From NCBI GenBank assembly GCA_963714415.1, contig CAVQOL010000025.1:15926-79925 (forward strand): a stretch of DNA of 64,000 nt, given 5' to 3'. Made by a program: the position numbers and the translations under genes. Of this stretch, positions 46,201 through 55,703 are shown piece by piece. Every line of letters begins with the position of its first letter. The first letter of the stretch is position 1. The DNA is from JAGXRK01 sp963714415 (lineage in GTDB: Bacteria > Bacteroidota > Ignavibacteria > Ignavibacteriales > Ignavibacteriaceae). The notes beneath the pieces were generated by a model. It did not search any database, was not told where the DNA came from, and saw only the letters and a program-made list of their open reading frames with translations.

Positions 46201-46874
46201 AATAATCTTGCTTCACGAATCCACAGGTCCATTATTCCGCCCTCAGTAACAAGATCATCGGTTACGGACTGAATAAAACAAGCGTGAGGCTGTGGATGTG
46301 TATATGCGTCAGTTGAGTTGACTAATTCGCCGCTCTGATAATCAACATAAAAATGTCCTTGAGATGGACCGGTAATTCCATACGCCCAATTGAGTCCGGT
46401 ATTAAACCATTGAGGACTATTAGGTGCGCACATTTGATTAGCCAGCATATAAGCTAATTCATCATAAAAAGCTTTTGCGTCCTCTTCACTGTCAAAATAA
46501 TTAGCTTTCCAGCCCCAATATGTCCAGGTTCCTGCTAAACGATGAAATACTTGCTTCGAATCTGTTTCGGATGTTGATCTATCGTTTTCGGGCAACTGGC
46601 TTAAACTTTCTGTATCTGCTGTAGAAGGTTGAAGCCAGGTTGGAACACCTTTTTCTTTAACTTTTTTAAGTAATTTTGGTATGCCAGCTTTTCTAAAATA
46701 TTTTTGTGCGACTATATCGGTTGCAACTTGTGACCAATTTTTAGGTACTGAAACATTTTCCATTTTAAAGACTATTGAACCATCGGGATTTCTAATTTCT
46801 GAAGTTCTTTTTACAAATTCAAAAGAAGCAAAAGGATCAGTTCCGGCTTGGGTAAATAGTCTGGTTATTTTCAT
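43290..46874 (-). CDS. nrdJ: Adenosylcobalamin-dependent (class II) ribonucleotide reductase
   Basis: Reduces ribonucleotides to deoxyribonucleotides with a coenzyme B12 radical, so it works with or without oxygen. At 1194 aa it is a long class II form. Catalytic cysteines are visible in PHACFIQSV (about residue 195) and in NPCSE (about 480), with the DTACNLASMNL block following. The C-terminal tail has a Cys-rich ribbon (C1167, C1170, C1181, C1184, C1187, C1193) that probably relays reducing power. AGGAG precedes the ATG. No cobalamin riboswitch core was recognised in its leader. Confidence 0.96.
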   Translation of the reverse strand: MKITRLFTQAGTDPFASFEFVKRTSEIRNPDGSIVFKMENVSVPKNWSQVATDIVAQKYFRKAGIPKLLKKVKEKGVPTWLQPSTADTESLSQLPENDRSTSETDSKQVFHRLAGTWTYWGWKANYFDSEEDAKAFYDELAYMLANQMCAPNSPQWFNTGLNWAYGITGPSQGHFYVDYQSGELVNSTDAYTHPQPHACFIQSVTDDLVTEGGIMDLWIREARLFKYGSGTGSNFSELRGLNEPLSGGGKSSGLMSFLKIGDRSAGAIKSGGTTRRAAKMVTLDMDHPDIEEYINWKVVEEQKVAALVAGSKLTSKHLNAIMKACYDEHPENDRFNKQLNKKLKHAVLEARKAEIPNSYIERVIQLAKMGFKSIEFPIYDTDWNSEAYATVSGQNSNNSVRVTNEFMNAVINDNDWNLYWRIEKRKAKKEARNPKPCRTLKARHLWNDVANSAWACADPGLQFHTTINEWHTCPEGGEIHASNPCSEYMFLDDTACNLASMNLVKFYNTKNHSFDIQAYRHTTKLWTIILEISVLMAQFPSKQIAKLSYEYRTLGLGYANLGSLLMLQGIPYDSAEAFAIASALTAIMHMTSYATSAEMAKELGPFPRYEENKENMLRVLRNHRRAAYNVPNEEYEGLSMFPTGINPQFCPSDLLKAARVDADKAVELGEQYGYRNAQVTVIAPTGTIGLVMDCDTTGVEPDFALVKFKKLAGGGYFKIINQSTPPALEKMGYNKDQINEIIKYAKGAGTLVGCPYINPESLKAKGFSDDALSKIEKALPTVFELSFAFNKFVLGTEFLVKKLGIDEAEVSSFDFNLLKNLGFSKQEISSANDYICGTMTIEGAPFLKHEHYPVFDCASKCGKKGTRFIKPAAHIKMMAAAQPFISGAISKTINLPAHATIEDVKDAYMMSWKLGLKANAIYRDGSKLSQPLNSVSEEEIEALMEEKDKNDIVKVAEKIIHRYIAKRRRLPDRRTGYTQKAKINGQSVYIRTGEYDNGQIGEIFIDMHREGAAFRSLLNCFAISISLGLQHGVPLEEFVDAFVFTRFEPSGIVSGNERIKMTTSVIDYIFRELAVTYLGRNDLAHVDSEEMVAKASRGIIKKLSEPEFESEEIISERLVELDKDNFNAFEYANSKEPQKVQENGGQKNSIYEKVRNAIDQGYTGDICPECQSMSMVRNGTCLKCMTCGSTTGCS

Positions 46875-47263
46875 TCAGTTCTCCTAATGACAGGGGCAAT
46901 ATTTACTGTAAAATTATTTAAGATATGTCGACTAAAAAACAAAGCGTTGGTTTGAAATTTTTTAAGGTTGTTTGTGCCTTAATTTTAATTCCAAACTCAA
47001 ACTAAAAAAAAAATATTATAATTGAAATAGATTGTATGAACTCGAGAAAATAAATTTTTTGCTCGAAAAAAAAGAGGGCAATTTTAAGGCTAAAAAATCA
47101 AAAATCAAAATTAATTTTTATGGATTAATAGAATTTTTATAAATATTTTTTGGCACTCAATCAGTAATTACTGCCACTTATACATTATCTCTTCAAAAGC
47201 AACTTTATTTAAGCTATTTTAGTTATAACAATATAAGCAAAATAAAATCATAAGGATGTAGAT
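46875..47263 (+). other. Divergent intergenic region between nrdJ and the ABC operon
   Basis: A 389-base AT-rich gap that must hold the promoters of nrdJ (leftward) and the ABC operon (rightward). I could not assign clear -35/-10 pairs. A perfect 12-base palindrome CAGTAATTACTG at 47162-47173 could be a dyad operator. AAGGATG near 47252 is the ribosome site for the ABC gene. No open frame of note or RNA gene was seen. Confidence 0.5.
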
Positions 47264-48184
47264 TTGAATCCTGAAAAAATAATTGAGATAAAAAACCTGA
47301 CTAAAAACTTCAAAGAAGTTAAAGCGGTAAATAATCTTAACCTTAATGTTTACAGAGGTGATGTATTTGGATTTTTAGGTCCGAATGGAGCCGGAAAAAG
47401 TACAACTATCAGAATGCTTCTTTCTTTGATTCGCCCCAGTGAAGGAAGTATTAAAATATTTGATAAATTACTTACGCAGAATAGAATTGAGATACTCAAA
47501 AATGTTGGCGCTATCGTCGAAAAACCTGATTTTTATGGAAATTTAAGCGCTTATAAGAACCTTGAAATCTTAGGTAGAATTTCGAGCAAAGAAATCAGCA
47601 GAAAACGAATTATGGAGATGCTTGAACTTGTGGGTTTAGATAAACGCGCAAAAAGCAAAGTAAAAACTTATTCTCACGGAATGAAACAGAGACTTGGAAT
47701 TGCGCAAGCTCTATTGCATGATCCTGATCTTATCATTCTTGATGAACCAACAACAGGATTAGATCCGCAAGGGATGAAAGAAATTCGTGACCTGATTTTA
47801 CAACTAAGTAAAGATCAGAAAAAAACTATTTTCCTTTCATCTCATATTCTTCACGAAGTTGAACTGGTAGCAAACAGAATGATTATTATCGATAAAGGAA
47901 TGACAAAAGTTGAAGGATATGTGCGTGATTTATTAAACGCAAACTTACTTAAAGTTACTTTTGAAATCGATGATGAAGAAAAATCTTTTAATCTACTCAA
48001 AGAAACAAAATGGATTGACAAAATTGATTCTAAATCAAAAGGTGTATTAGTGTTTTTTATTCAGAATGAAGAGATATATTTAATTAATAAACTAATGGTT
48101 GAAAACGGAATAAAGGTCAGTTCAATAGTTCCCAAAAAATCGCTTGAAGATTATTTCCTCAAAATTACTGATGAGGTTGCATAA
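47264..48184 (+). CDS. ABC transporter ATP-binding protein
   Basis: ATPase of an ABC-2-type export system. At 306 aa it starts at TTG with AAGGATG upstream. Walker A GPNGAGKST lies near residue 40, the signature SHGMKQRLGIAQALL near 138, and Walker B LIILDEPTTGLDP near 157. The last 90 residues are the C-terminal extension common in multidrug/Nod/CcmA-like families. Its stop overlaps the start of the permease gene. The substrate is unknown. Confidence 0.93.
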   Translation: MNPEKIIEIKNLTKNFKEVKAVNNLNLNVYRGDVFGFLGPNGAGKSTTIRMLLSLIRPSEGSIKIFDKLLTQNRIEILKNVGAIVEKPDFYGNLSAYKNLEILGRISSKEISRKRIMEMLELVGLDKRAKSKVKTYSHGMKQRLGIAQALLHDPDLIILDEPTTGLDPQGMKEIRDLILQLSKDQKKTIFLSSHILHEVELVANRMIIIDKGMTKVEGYVRDLLNANLLKVTFEIDDEEKSFNLLKETKWIDKIDSKSKGVLVFFIQNEEIYLINKLMVENGIKVSSIVPKKSLEDYFLKITDEVA

Positions 48185-49023
48185 TGCTTACACTTCTGAG
48201 AATTGAGCTCTATAAAATCTTTAAGAAATGGAGAACCTATATAGGATTTATCGCAATTGGATTACTTGTTCCTCTAATTCATATAGCAATGCTTGTTGAA
48301 GGCAGCCATACATTAAATTTTATGACACGAAATATTCGGGAATCTTTTGTATTCGTTGGAAATCTTTTAAATGGATATTTAGTATCATATATCACTTTAG
48401 CCAGTCTGGCAGTACACATTCCGTTTTTAATCACCTTGGTTGCAGGAGATTTATTAGCCGGCGAAGCAACGTCTGGTACTTATAGATTACTGGTAACAAG
48501 ACCGATTTCCAGAACTCAAATTGTCGTTTCAAAATTTCTTGCCGGAATTGTTTATACAAATCTGCTCGTACTTTGGCTTGCAATAGTTAGTCTTGGTTTA
48601 GGGTTAATTCTTTTTGGTGTTGGAGAACTAATAGTTATTAACGCTGATGCAATAATAATTCTTGAGCAAACTGATGTGCTTTGGAGATTTCTGCTTGGAT
48701 ACGGATTTGCAACTTTAGGAATGTCAGTGGTGGCTTCACTTGCTTTTTTCTTTTCATCCTTGGTTGAAAATGCGATTGGTCCGATCATCAGCACAATGGC
48801 TGTAATAATAGTATTCTTAGTTATTTCAGCACTTCAGGTAGATATTTTTAAAGAGATAAGACCATACTTATTCACTAATTACATAATGAGCTGGAGATTA
48901 TTTTTTGATGATCCGGTTGATCTTTCGGAAATAATAAAAGCTGCGGGTATTCTTATTGGTCACGTGGCTGTGTTTTTTACAGCCGCTCTTCTAATCTTTA
49001 ATAGAAAGGATATTTTAACTTAG
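48184..49023 (+). CDS. ABC-2 type permease
   Basis: Membrane partner of the preceding ATPase, 279 aa with about six hydrophobic spans. AGEATSGTYRLLVTRPISRT near residue 91 is the cytosolic loop typical of ABC-2 permeases, after the first two helices. Start and stop overlap both neighbours, so the three genes form one operon. Confidence 0.9.
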   Translation: MLTLLRIELYKIFKKWRTYIGFIAIGLLVPLIHIAMLVEGSHTLNFMTRNIRESFVFVGNLLNGYLVSYITLASLAVHIPFLITLVAGDLLAGEATSGTYRLLVTRPISRTQIVVSKFLAGIVYTNLLVLWLAIVSLGLGLILFGVGELIVINADAIIILEQTDVLWRFLLGYGFATLGMSVVASLAFFFSSLVENAIGPIISTMAVIIVFLVISALQVDIFKEIRPYLFTNYIMSWRLFFDDPVDLSEIIKAAGILIGHVAVFFTAALLIFNRKDILT

Positions 49024-49034
49024 TGAGGATAATG

Positions 49035-49732
49035 ATGTATAAAATAATAGTGATTTTTTTAGCAATAAATTTTTTGATCATTCCACAGAAAAAGGATCCT
49101 GATCAGATTCTTCAAAAAGTGGTAGCGAATTTTGAAAAAATAAAAGACTATGAAGTAGATGTTAATATTAAAGTTGATGTGGAATTTCTAAAAGTTCCTG
49201 AATCAAATGCAAAAATATTTTTTAAGCAGCCTGATAAAATTGCTCTCAAAAGTGAAGGATTTGCCATGCTGCCTAAAAACGGATTTAATTTTTCTCCAGC
49301 TTCTTTGCTGAAAGGATGACTTATACATCAATTTATGAGAAAGAAGAAATTTTAAATGATCGTAAGACTGCTGTGATTAAAGTAATTCCGCTCGGCACAA
49401 ATGCAGATGTAATACTTTCAACTCTATGGATTGATGAAGAGAAGAATTTTATCCGAAAAATCGAATCAACTACTAAAATTAACGGTACTTTTATAATAGA
49501 CTTTTCCTATAATGAAAAGATGAGTTATCCACTTCCATCTAAAATGATTTTCTCTTTCAACATTGATAAAATGAATTTACCTACCGGAATGATGGGGGAG
49601 CCTGAAACCAAAAAGGAATCAAAAGCAAGTTTAGGCAGCACAATAACAAAAGGAAAAGTTTACGTTAATTATTCAAATTACAAAGTGAATAAAGGAATTC
49701 CGGATTCTGTTTTTGAAGAGGAAATAAACTAA
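49035..49732 (+). CDS. LolA-like outer-membrane lipoprotein carrier-type protein, split in two frames
   Basis: Periplasmic protein of the LolA/LppX-like fold, inferred from DPDQILQKVVANFEKIKDYEVDVNI split over the start and the later ...KIESTTKING pattern. A signal peptide is at residues 1-15. I take the ATG at 49035, six bases after GAGG. The first frame stops at TGA 49317-49319. The rest (49316-49732) starts at an ATG overlapping this stop. Adding one base near 49315 would join them into about 232 aa. It may be two coupled pieces, but one frameshifted gene is likelier. It may receive or sort substrate of the ABC exporter. Confidence 0.7.
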
Positions 49733-49751
49733 AAATTCCGAGTAACATTTT

Positions 49752-51011
49752 TTAAGCAGAATATTTCTTAAAAATAACAGAAGTATTATGCCCGCCAAAT
49801 CCAAACGCATTGCTAAGAGCGTAGCTAACTTTTCTATCCTGTGGTATATTGAATGTATAATTGAGATCACATTCAGGATCCGGATGCTCAAAATTAATTG
49901 TTGGCGGAATTTTGTTATTAATAAGTGCAAGAATTGTAGCAATTGCTTCAACAGCACCGGCAGCACCAAGAAGATGCCCGGTCATGCTTTTTGTTGATGA
50001 GAGATTCATCTTATATGCATGCTTACCAAAAACTTTTTTAATTGCTTTAGTCTCGCCAATATCGCCAAGCGGAGTTGCGGTACCGTGCATATTAACATAA
50101 TCAAACTCTTCAGGTTTTATTTCAGCCATTTTAATAGCCATCTCCATTGAAAGAATTGCTCCGGCACCATCTGGGTGAGGCGCTGTTATATGATGTGCAT
50201 CAGCGGATAAACCAACTCCAACCATTTCAGCATAAATTTTAGCTCCTCTAGCAATAGCACGATTAAGCTCTTCAAGGACTAAAGTGCCGCCTCCTTCGCC
50301 CATTACAAAACCATCGCGTGTTGCATCGAATGGTCTGCTTGCTGTTTCAGGTGAATCATTTCTCGTGGATAAGGCTCTGTTTGCATTAAATCCGCCCACT
50401 CCCATTTCGTTGATTGAAGCTTCGCTTCCGCCGGAAATCATAACATCTGCAAGACCATTTTTAATAAGAAGAAAGCTGTCAATCATATTATTATTTCCTG
50501 TGGCGCACGCTGAAACAGTACAGTAATTCGGACCACGAAAACCGTATTGCATCGAAATGTGACCTGCGGCAATATCAGGAATTAACATTGGTATAAAGAA
50601 GGGAGAAATTCTATTAGGACCTTGTTCGTGATTTATGATAGCTTGTTGATAAAAAGTTTGTATTCCACCAATACCACTTCCATATATTACACCGATTCTT
50701 GATCTTTCTTCGTCAGATAAATTTTCCGGATTAAGTCCGCTGTCTTTAATAGCTTGTTGAGTGGCGACAAGGGCATATTGTGCAAAAGGATCAAGTCGAC
50801 GAGCAGTTTTTCTGTCGAGATAGTTTCCGGCATCAAATCCTTTTAACTCGCAGGCAAATTTGGTATCTAATCTTGATGTGTCGAAAGCCTTAATTGGCGC
50901 AGCACCACTTTTACCTTCCATCATAGAATTCCAAAATTCTTCAACAGTTAAACCAATTGGAGTTAAAGCTCCTAAACCGGTAACAACTACACGTCTGTTT
51001 TCTAATGCCAT
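49752..51011 (-). CDS. fabF: Beta-ketoacyl-ACP synthase II
   Basis: Condensing enzyme of fatty-acid elongation. At 419 aa, the catalytic triad C169 (SACATGNN), H309 (MHGTATPLGD) and H346 (STKSMTGHLLGA) is complete. AAAGGC lies before the ATG. No acpP stands next to it; it is the last gene of a minus-strand group and meets the LolA-like gene tail to tail. Confidence 0.97.
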   Translation of the reverse strand: MALENRRVVVTGLGALTPIGLTVEEFWNSMMEGKSGAAPIKAFDTSRLDTKFACELKGFDAGNYLDRKTARRLDPFAQYALVATQQAIKDSGLNPENLSDEERSRIGVIYGSGIGGIQTFYQQAIINHEQGPNRISPFFIPMLIPDIAAGHISMQYGFRGPNYCTVSACATGNNNMIDSFLLIKNGLADVMISGGSEASINEMGVGGFNANRALSTRNDSPETASRPFDATRDGFVMGEGGGTLVLEELNRAIARGAKIYAEMVGVGLSADAHHITAPHPDGAGAILSMEMAIKMAEIKPEEFDYVNMHGTATPLGDIGETKAIKKVFGKHAYKMNLSSTKSMTGHLLGAAGAVEAIATILALINNKIPPTINFEHPDPECDLNYTFNIPQDRKVSYALSNAFGFGGHNTSVIFKKYSA

Positions 51012-51129
51012 TATCTGCCTTTCTTAATATGAAATAGATTAGTATCTGTTGAAAATTCAGGCGTAAAGATAAAGAAATCTATAGGATTTTAATAAGGATT
51101 TTAGCGTGGATATTTGCTTGTATTTAAGG

Positions 51130-51597
51130 TTAAAACTTATCCTCAGTAAGACGAAAAATTGTCCATTCATCAAGAGAAATAGCGCCTCTGGATTTATAAA
51201 ATTCTATAGCTGACGTATTCCAATCTAACACTGACCACTCAACTCTTCCACAGTTTCTTTCTTTTGCGATGGAAATGATTTTCTCTAATAAAATTTTACC
51301 AATGCCTTTACTACGCAATTCAGGTTTTACGTAAAGATCTTCCAGATATAAACCGGGCTTGCCCACAAAAGTAGAAAAATTATGAAAGAATAGTGCGTAT
51401 CCGGCTACTTGATTATTATATTCAGCAATTAAAACTTCAACAAATGAATTATTCCCGAAAAGAATTTGATGTAAATCTTGTTCGGTTGTTTTCAGTTCGT
51501 GTACAAGTTTTTCATACTCAGCTAATTCTTTTATCAGACCAAGAATTATGGGAACATCAGCAGGAACGGCTTTTCGAACACAAAGATTTTCTTTCAT
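51130..51597 (-). CDS. GNAT family N-acetyltransferase (diamine acetyltransferase-like)
   Basis: Transfers an acetyl group from acetyl-CoA to an amine. At 155 aa, the acetyl-CoA loop RSKGIGKILL lies near residue 96. The patterns LYLEDLYVKPE and RVEWSVLDWNTSAIEFYKSRGA resemble spermidine/diamine acetyltransferases (SSAT-like) more than other GNATs. The substrate is not proven. It lies three bases after the DUF3298 gene. Confidence 0.88.
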   Translation of the reverse strand: MKENLCVRKAVPADVPIILGLIKELAEYEKLVHELKTTEQDLHQILFGNNSFVEVLIAEYNNQVAGYALFFHNFSTFVGKPGLYLEDLYVKPELRSKGIGKILLEKIISIAKERNCGRVEWSVLDWNTSAIEFYKSRGAISLDEWTIFRLTEDKF

Positions 51598-51600
51598 ACA

Positions 51601-52347
51601 TCATTCTTTAAGAAGGGAATTAAGAATAATAAATTCACTGATTTCATTCAGAGGAATTATAGCTTCGATATTGCCCATTGAATATGGAGCAATTTCATAA
51701 GGATCGAATTGAAAAACCAAAGCACCATTTACCAAATAAAAGTCCTGATCCAGGTCTAATTCCAAAGCGTCTTCAAATAATCCTGCATCGAAAAGAGAAT
51801 TAGCTTCAAACATTTCCTTAATTTTATCTTCACATAATCTGGTAATAAAGGGAAGTGATTCAGCTTTAATAATTTGATTTAGACTTAAAAGATTTCCTGA
51901 ATTTAAATCAAAGGTGTAACCCATCGAAAAGAAGTTTCCATGTGCTCCGCCGGTAAACTCGTAATGATTAAGTGTAAAACTAAAAATTGATTCGTTAAGT
52001 AATTTAATATCAAAACCTGTTTCGAAGCTGAAGAACATTCCTGATTCATAATCCATTGTTGGAAATGAATCGAGTGATGTTACAAACTCTTCAAATAATT
52101 CAACAGATTTTAAGAATTCCTCTTCTAAAAATACATTGATTTTTTCTTCAACAGATTTATTAGACAGTCCGAAAATTTTTGGATAAGTAATTCCTACTGT
52201 AGTTGAGCTGTCTTCAGATTCATCATAATAATCGAGAGCTCGGATGTAAACTGAATCGGCAAATTCTATAGTTGAGCAGACAGTATTTCCATAAACTTCG
52301 GAAAATAAAAATCCAAGAAATATTGCTGCTAAAAAAAACTTATTCAT
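51601..52347 (-). CDS. Exported DUF4163/DUF3298 (RsiV-like) protein
   Basis: Exported protein of unknown activity. A signal peptide is at residues 1-20 (ending EVYG). The central segment YEFTGGAHGNFFSMGYTFDL and the end FDPYEIAPYSMG are the hallmarks of DUF3298, which is also found in the anti-sigma factor RsiV and the deacetylase PdaC. Neither a sigma-binding helix nor a deacetylase domain is present. Its start overlaps the PAP2 gene by eight bases. Confidence 0.85.
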   Translation of the reverse strand: MNKFFLAAIFLGFLFSEVYGNTVCSTIEFADSVYIRALDYYDESEDSSTTVGITYPKIFGLSNKSVEEKINVFLEEEFLKSVELFEEFVTSLDSFPTMDYESGMFFSFETGFDIKLLNESIFSFTLNHYEFTGGAHGNFFSMGYTFDLNSGNLLSLNQIIKAESLPFITRLCEDKIKEMFEANSLFDAGLFEDALELDLDQDFYLVNGALVFQFDPYEIAPYSMGNIEAIIPLNEISEFIILNSLLKE

Positions 52348-52939
52348 TTTTATTCTCCGTTGAGAATTGTGAATTGTCTCCTATTTTATTTCTCTGTTCG
52401 AACCAGAAATTTAGTCTTAAAGAACCTTCTGCAAAAATATACCCGAAGAACATTCCAATTAATGCTCCGCCAATTATATCAGATGGATAATGAAGACCAA
52501 GATACACTCTTGAAAGTGCAACAAAAAAAGCTGTTATGAAGAGTAACCACTTTAATTTTGGAAACAGACGATAGAAAAACATTGCCGCGGCAAAGTTGTT
52601 TATTGCGTGATTTGAAGGAAATGAATAACTGCCAGTGCAGCCCAGAGGTGTAATTATATCTGATAGAGCATTACAAGGACGCACACGAGCAATAATTTCC
52701 TTAAAAACTCTGTGTCCTAGCTGATCGCCGACGAGAATAAGTAATATTACGCCAACTACAGCAATTTTACCTATACGCCCGCCTTTGGTCCAGCTTATTC
52801 CAATCAGAATTACGTAAGCTATATACCAGTTATTAACGTTGGTTATTATTGAGAAAAACTTATCGAGGAAGCCGGTTGAAAGTGTGTGGTTAAAAAAATA
52901 TAGTACGCTTAAATCGATTGAGTATAGAATATCTGTCAT
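52340..52939 (-). CDS. PAP2 family phosphatase
   Basis: Integral membrane phosphatase, probably acting on lipid phosphates such as undecaprenyl pyrophosphate or phosphatidic acid. At 199 aa with about five membrane spans. The three catalytic motifs are complete: K80-x6-R87-P88, PSNH (108-111), and S143-R144 with H150 and D154. It is the first gene of the minus-strand group and is divergent from the histidine kinase. Confidence 0.92.
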   Translation of the reverse strand: MTDILYSIDLSVLYFFNHTLSTGFLDKFFSIITNVNNWYIAYVILIGISWTKGGRIGKIAVVGVILLILVGDQLGHRVFKEIIARVRPCNALSDIITPLGCTGSYSFPSNHAINNFAAAMFFYRLFPKLKWLLFITAFFVALSRVYLGLHYPSDIIGGALIGMFFGYIFAEGSLRLNFWFEQRNKIGDNSQFSTENKNE

Positions 52940-53060
52940 ATAAATATTGTGCCAAAATAACTATTGCTAACATATACAAAATCGTTAACTGTAACACTAT
53001 TATTTAATGAAAAAATTGTGGATTTTTGCACAAGTAATAATAATAATAGACTATAAGATA

Positions 53061-55697
53061 ATGAGCGAAAAAAACTCAGTACTGGATTTTTTATTTAAAC
53101 CTACCTTGCCGTTTAATGGTGAGCGATATGATAGGATTGTAAAGGAATCCAATCTATACCTTATTACTCCACTTAAGGTCTTAGCATTTTTTATCTCGAT
53201 ATCCGGTCTTTTCGCAATGTTATTTGAAGTCCGTCATTATCAGGAATTTTCGCTTGAAGTATATGTTATACGTTTAACCGCAACATTGATTTCTTTTGGC
53301 ATTCTTATCATGCTGTACACTAAACTTGCGGCTCGAGCTTCAATTATTTTTGTTCATATATTATTGCTAACAATAATTATCTCGTCCGGGGCAATGATAC
53401 TTCTCTTACCGCATACCCTTGTGTTCAATTCGCATATAGTTGGATTAATGATATTCACTTCCGCAATGTTTCTTAACTGGGATGTTAAAAATCAAATTTT
53501 AGTTGCAATCTATTATAATATTGTTTTTGCTGCAGCAATACTGTTTAATGATCACCGGATTTATTTCCTTCCGAATATGTTCGAGTCGGTTATATTTGTT
53601 TTATTTTTAAGTCTCATTTCAGTTATCGGCAGTGCTATTAATTTTAGAATGAGATTGCTATTGTCGGAGAAATCTTTAAAAATTGAGCAGTCTGAACTGC
53701 GGTACAGATCTATATTTAATAACTCAACAGAAGGTATTTTTCAAATAACACCCGAGGGAAAATTTCTTACGATAAATCCCGCATTTGCCCGAATGCTCGG
53801 CTATGAAATTATTTCCGAATTGATGAATAAGAACATGAAACAGATTATCACGAATCTGGTTGAGAGAGACAAGCTTATAAAAATATTAAATGAAAGAGGA
53901 AAAGCAACAGATTTCAGACTTACGTTCATAAAAAGAAATGGTGAAGAAATTACTACAAGTATGAATGTAATTAAACTAAAGGATAATGTTCCTAACACAT
54001 ATTATTTTGAAGCTAATGTTACCGATGTTTCAAAACAACTAGCAGCGGAGCAGGAGAGGAACAGAGCTGAAATAAATTTAATTAAAGAAAAAGAAAAATC
54101 GGATCGACTTGCACAGGAAGCACTTAAATTAAGCGGATTAAAAACAAAGTTTCTTGCTAATATGAGCCATGAAATAAGAACTCCGATGAATGGAATAATC
54201 GGATTCTTATCGTTAATTGAAAATGATATTTATGAAGATAAAGAAGAGCTAAAACAGTACGTAGGTACAGCAAGGCAATCTGCCGAAGCTTTGCTGGAGA
54301 TAATAAATGCCATACTTGATCTCAGTAAAATAGAATCCGGCAGAGTAGAACTTGAAAAACTTAATTTTAACTTCAAGAAAATAGTTGATCAATCAATTTC
54401 TATTATTCAGGGAAAAATTGCTGAAAAAGGTCTTAAGATAAAAACTAAGATGCCTGATGAAAGTGAACTGAATTTTATCGGTGATCCAACAAGAATACGA
54501 CAGATATTTATAAACCTTTTGAGCAATGCTGTTAAGTTTACGAGTGAAGGGGAAATTACTCTTGAGATAAAAACAGAACAATATACGTTGAACAGAGTCA
54601 AGGTTTTAGCATCTATTACTGATACAGGTATTGGGATTCCAGCAGATAAAATAAACGAACTCTTCAAACCATTTTCACAGATAGATGGTTCTGAAGGCGG
54701 CAAATTTGGCGGTACTGGCTTAGGTCTGGTTATTTGTAAAGAATTTGTTACGATAATGGGTGGTGATATCAGATGCGAAAGTGTTGAAGGGCATGGCAGC
54801 AGGTTTTCCTTTGAAATATTTGTATTTAAATCAGTTGAAACTCGGGAGTTTCAATTAGATGCTTCTCAAAAATCTACTTTTATCAAGGATAAATCCATAA
54901 AAGATGAGACTTCAATAATTAAGCATAACTTTGAGAAAAGAAAAAAATATAAGCTGCTTCTTGCTGAAGATAATCTGATAAATCAGAAAGTAGTGTTAAA
55001 GATTCTGTCTTCTGCTGGTTTTAATGCTGACGCTGTATTAAATGGCAGTGATGCTTTATCAGCATATTCAAATAATCATTATGATTTGTTATTGATGGAT
55101 GTCCAGATGCCGGAAATAGATGGACTTGAAGTTACTGCCAAAATTAGAAAAATGGATTTCCCTAAAAACAATGTGCCCATTATTGCCATTACAGCTCACG
55201 CATTGATTGGAGACCGTGAAAAATGTCTTAAGGCCGGAATGGATGAGTATATCTCAAAACCAATCAAAAGTTTTGAGCTGCTTGGATTAATTGATAAACT
55301 TTTAAAAGTTGAGGCCACCCCGGAACAGAAGGAGGAAGAAAAATTGTCTGATAACAATAATAAATTTTTAGACTTAGATAGATTGAATAAAGTTAGTCTT
55401 GGAGAAAAATCTTTTGAAATCGATTTGCTTAAAGATTACGTTTTAGATACTAAATCCAAATTTGAACAGATGATGAAAGTACTTGAGGATCATAACATGA
55501 AAAAATTAAGTGAGCTTGCTCATTCAATGAAAGGCTCAAGTTATACGGTTGGTGCAAGCCAATCCGGCGACGAATCTTTAGGAATAGAGTTATCTGCGAA
55601 AAATAATGATTATAATAGCTGCAGCGACAGAATGGTAAAGTTAAAACTGGCTATTGAGAAAACCGAAGTTGAAATTAATGATTATCTGAATGGATAA
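53061..55697 (+). CDS. Membrane-bound hybrid histidine kinase (PAS-HisKA-HATPase-REC-HPt)
   Basis: Complete phosphorelay in one protein. I take the ATG at 53061 (MSEKNSVLDFLF, about 878 aa); an ATG at 53007 would add 18 Ile-rich residues, and neither has a clear ribosome site. Six membrane helices fill the N-terminal part. A PAS domain follows (SIFNNSTEGIFQITPEG), then HisKA with FLANMSHEIRTPMNG, HATPase with NLLSNAVKF and GGTGLGLVI, a receiver domain with Asp in LLLMDVQMPEIDG, and a C-terminal HPt with His in AHSMKGSSYT. The signal sensed is unknown; no response regulator gene is next to it. Confidence 0.93.
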   Translation: MSEKNSVLDFLFKPTLPFNGERYDRIVKESNLYLITPLKVLAFFISISGLFAMLFEVRHYQEFSLEVYVIRLTATLISFGILIMLYTKLAARASIIFVHILLLTIIISSGAMILLLPHTLVFNSHIVGLMIFTSAMFLNWDVKNQILVAIYYNIVFAAAILFNDHRIYFLPNMFESVIFVLFLSLISVIGSAINFRMRLLLSEKSLKIEQSELRYRSIFNNSTEGIFQITPEGKFLTINPAFARMLGYEIISELMNKNMKQIITNLVERDKLIKILNERGKATDFRLTFIKRNGEEITTSMNVIKLKDNVPNTYYFEANVTDVSKQLAAEQERNRAEINLIKEKEKSDRLAQEALKLSGLKTKFLANMSHEIRTPMNGIIGFLSLIENDIYEDKEELKQYVGTARQSAEALLEIINAILDLSKIESGRVELEKLNFNFKKIVDQSISIIQGKIAEKGLKIKTKMPDESELNFIGDPTRIRQIFINLLSNAVKFTSEGEITLEIKTEQYTLNRVKVLASITDTGIGIPADKINELFKPFSQIDGSEGGKFGGTGLGLVICKEFVTIMGGDIRCESVEGHGSRFSFEIFVFKSVETREFQLDASQKSTFIKDKSIKDETSIIKHNFEKRKKYKLLLAEDNLINQKVVLKILSSAGFNADAVLNGSDALSAYSNNHYDLLLMDVQMPEIDGLEVTAKIRKMDFPKNNVPIIAITAHALIGDREKCLKAGMDEYISKPIKSFELLGLIDKLLKVEATPEQKEEEKLSDNNNKFLDLDRLNKVSLGEKSFEIDLLKDYVLDTKSKFEQMMKVLEDHNMKKLSELAHSMKGSSYTVGASQSGDESLGIELSAKNNDYNSCSDRMVKLKLAIEKTEVEINDYLNG

Positions 55698-55703
55698 AAT
55701 TAG

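Noticed and set aside
46875..47000. Cobalamin riboswitch before the B12-dependent nrdJ
   Set aside because: Expected on functional grounds, but I saw no B12-box-like core or long structured leader in the minus-strand leader.
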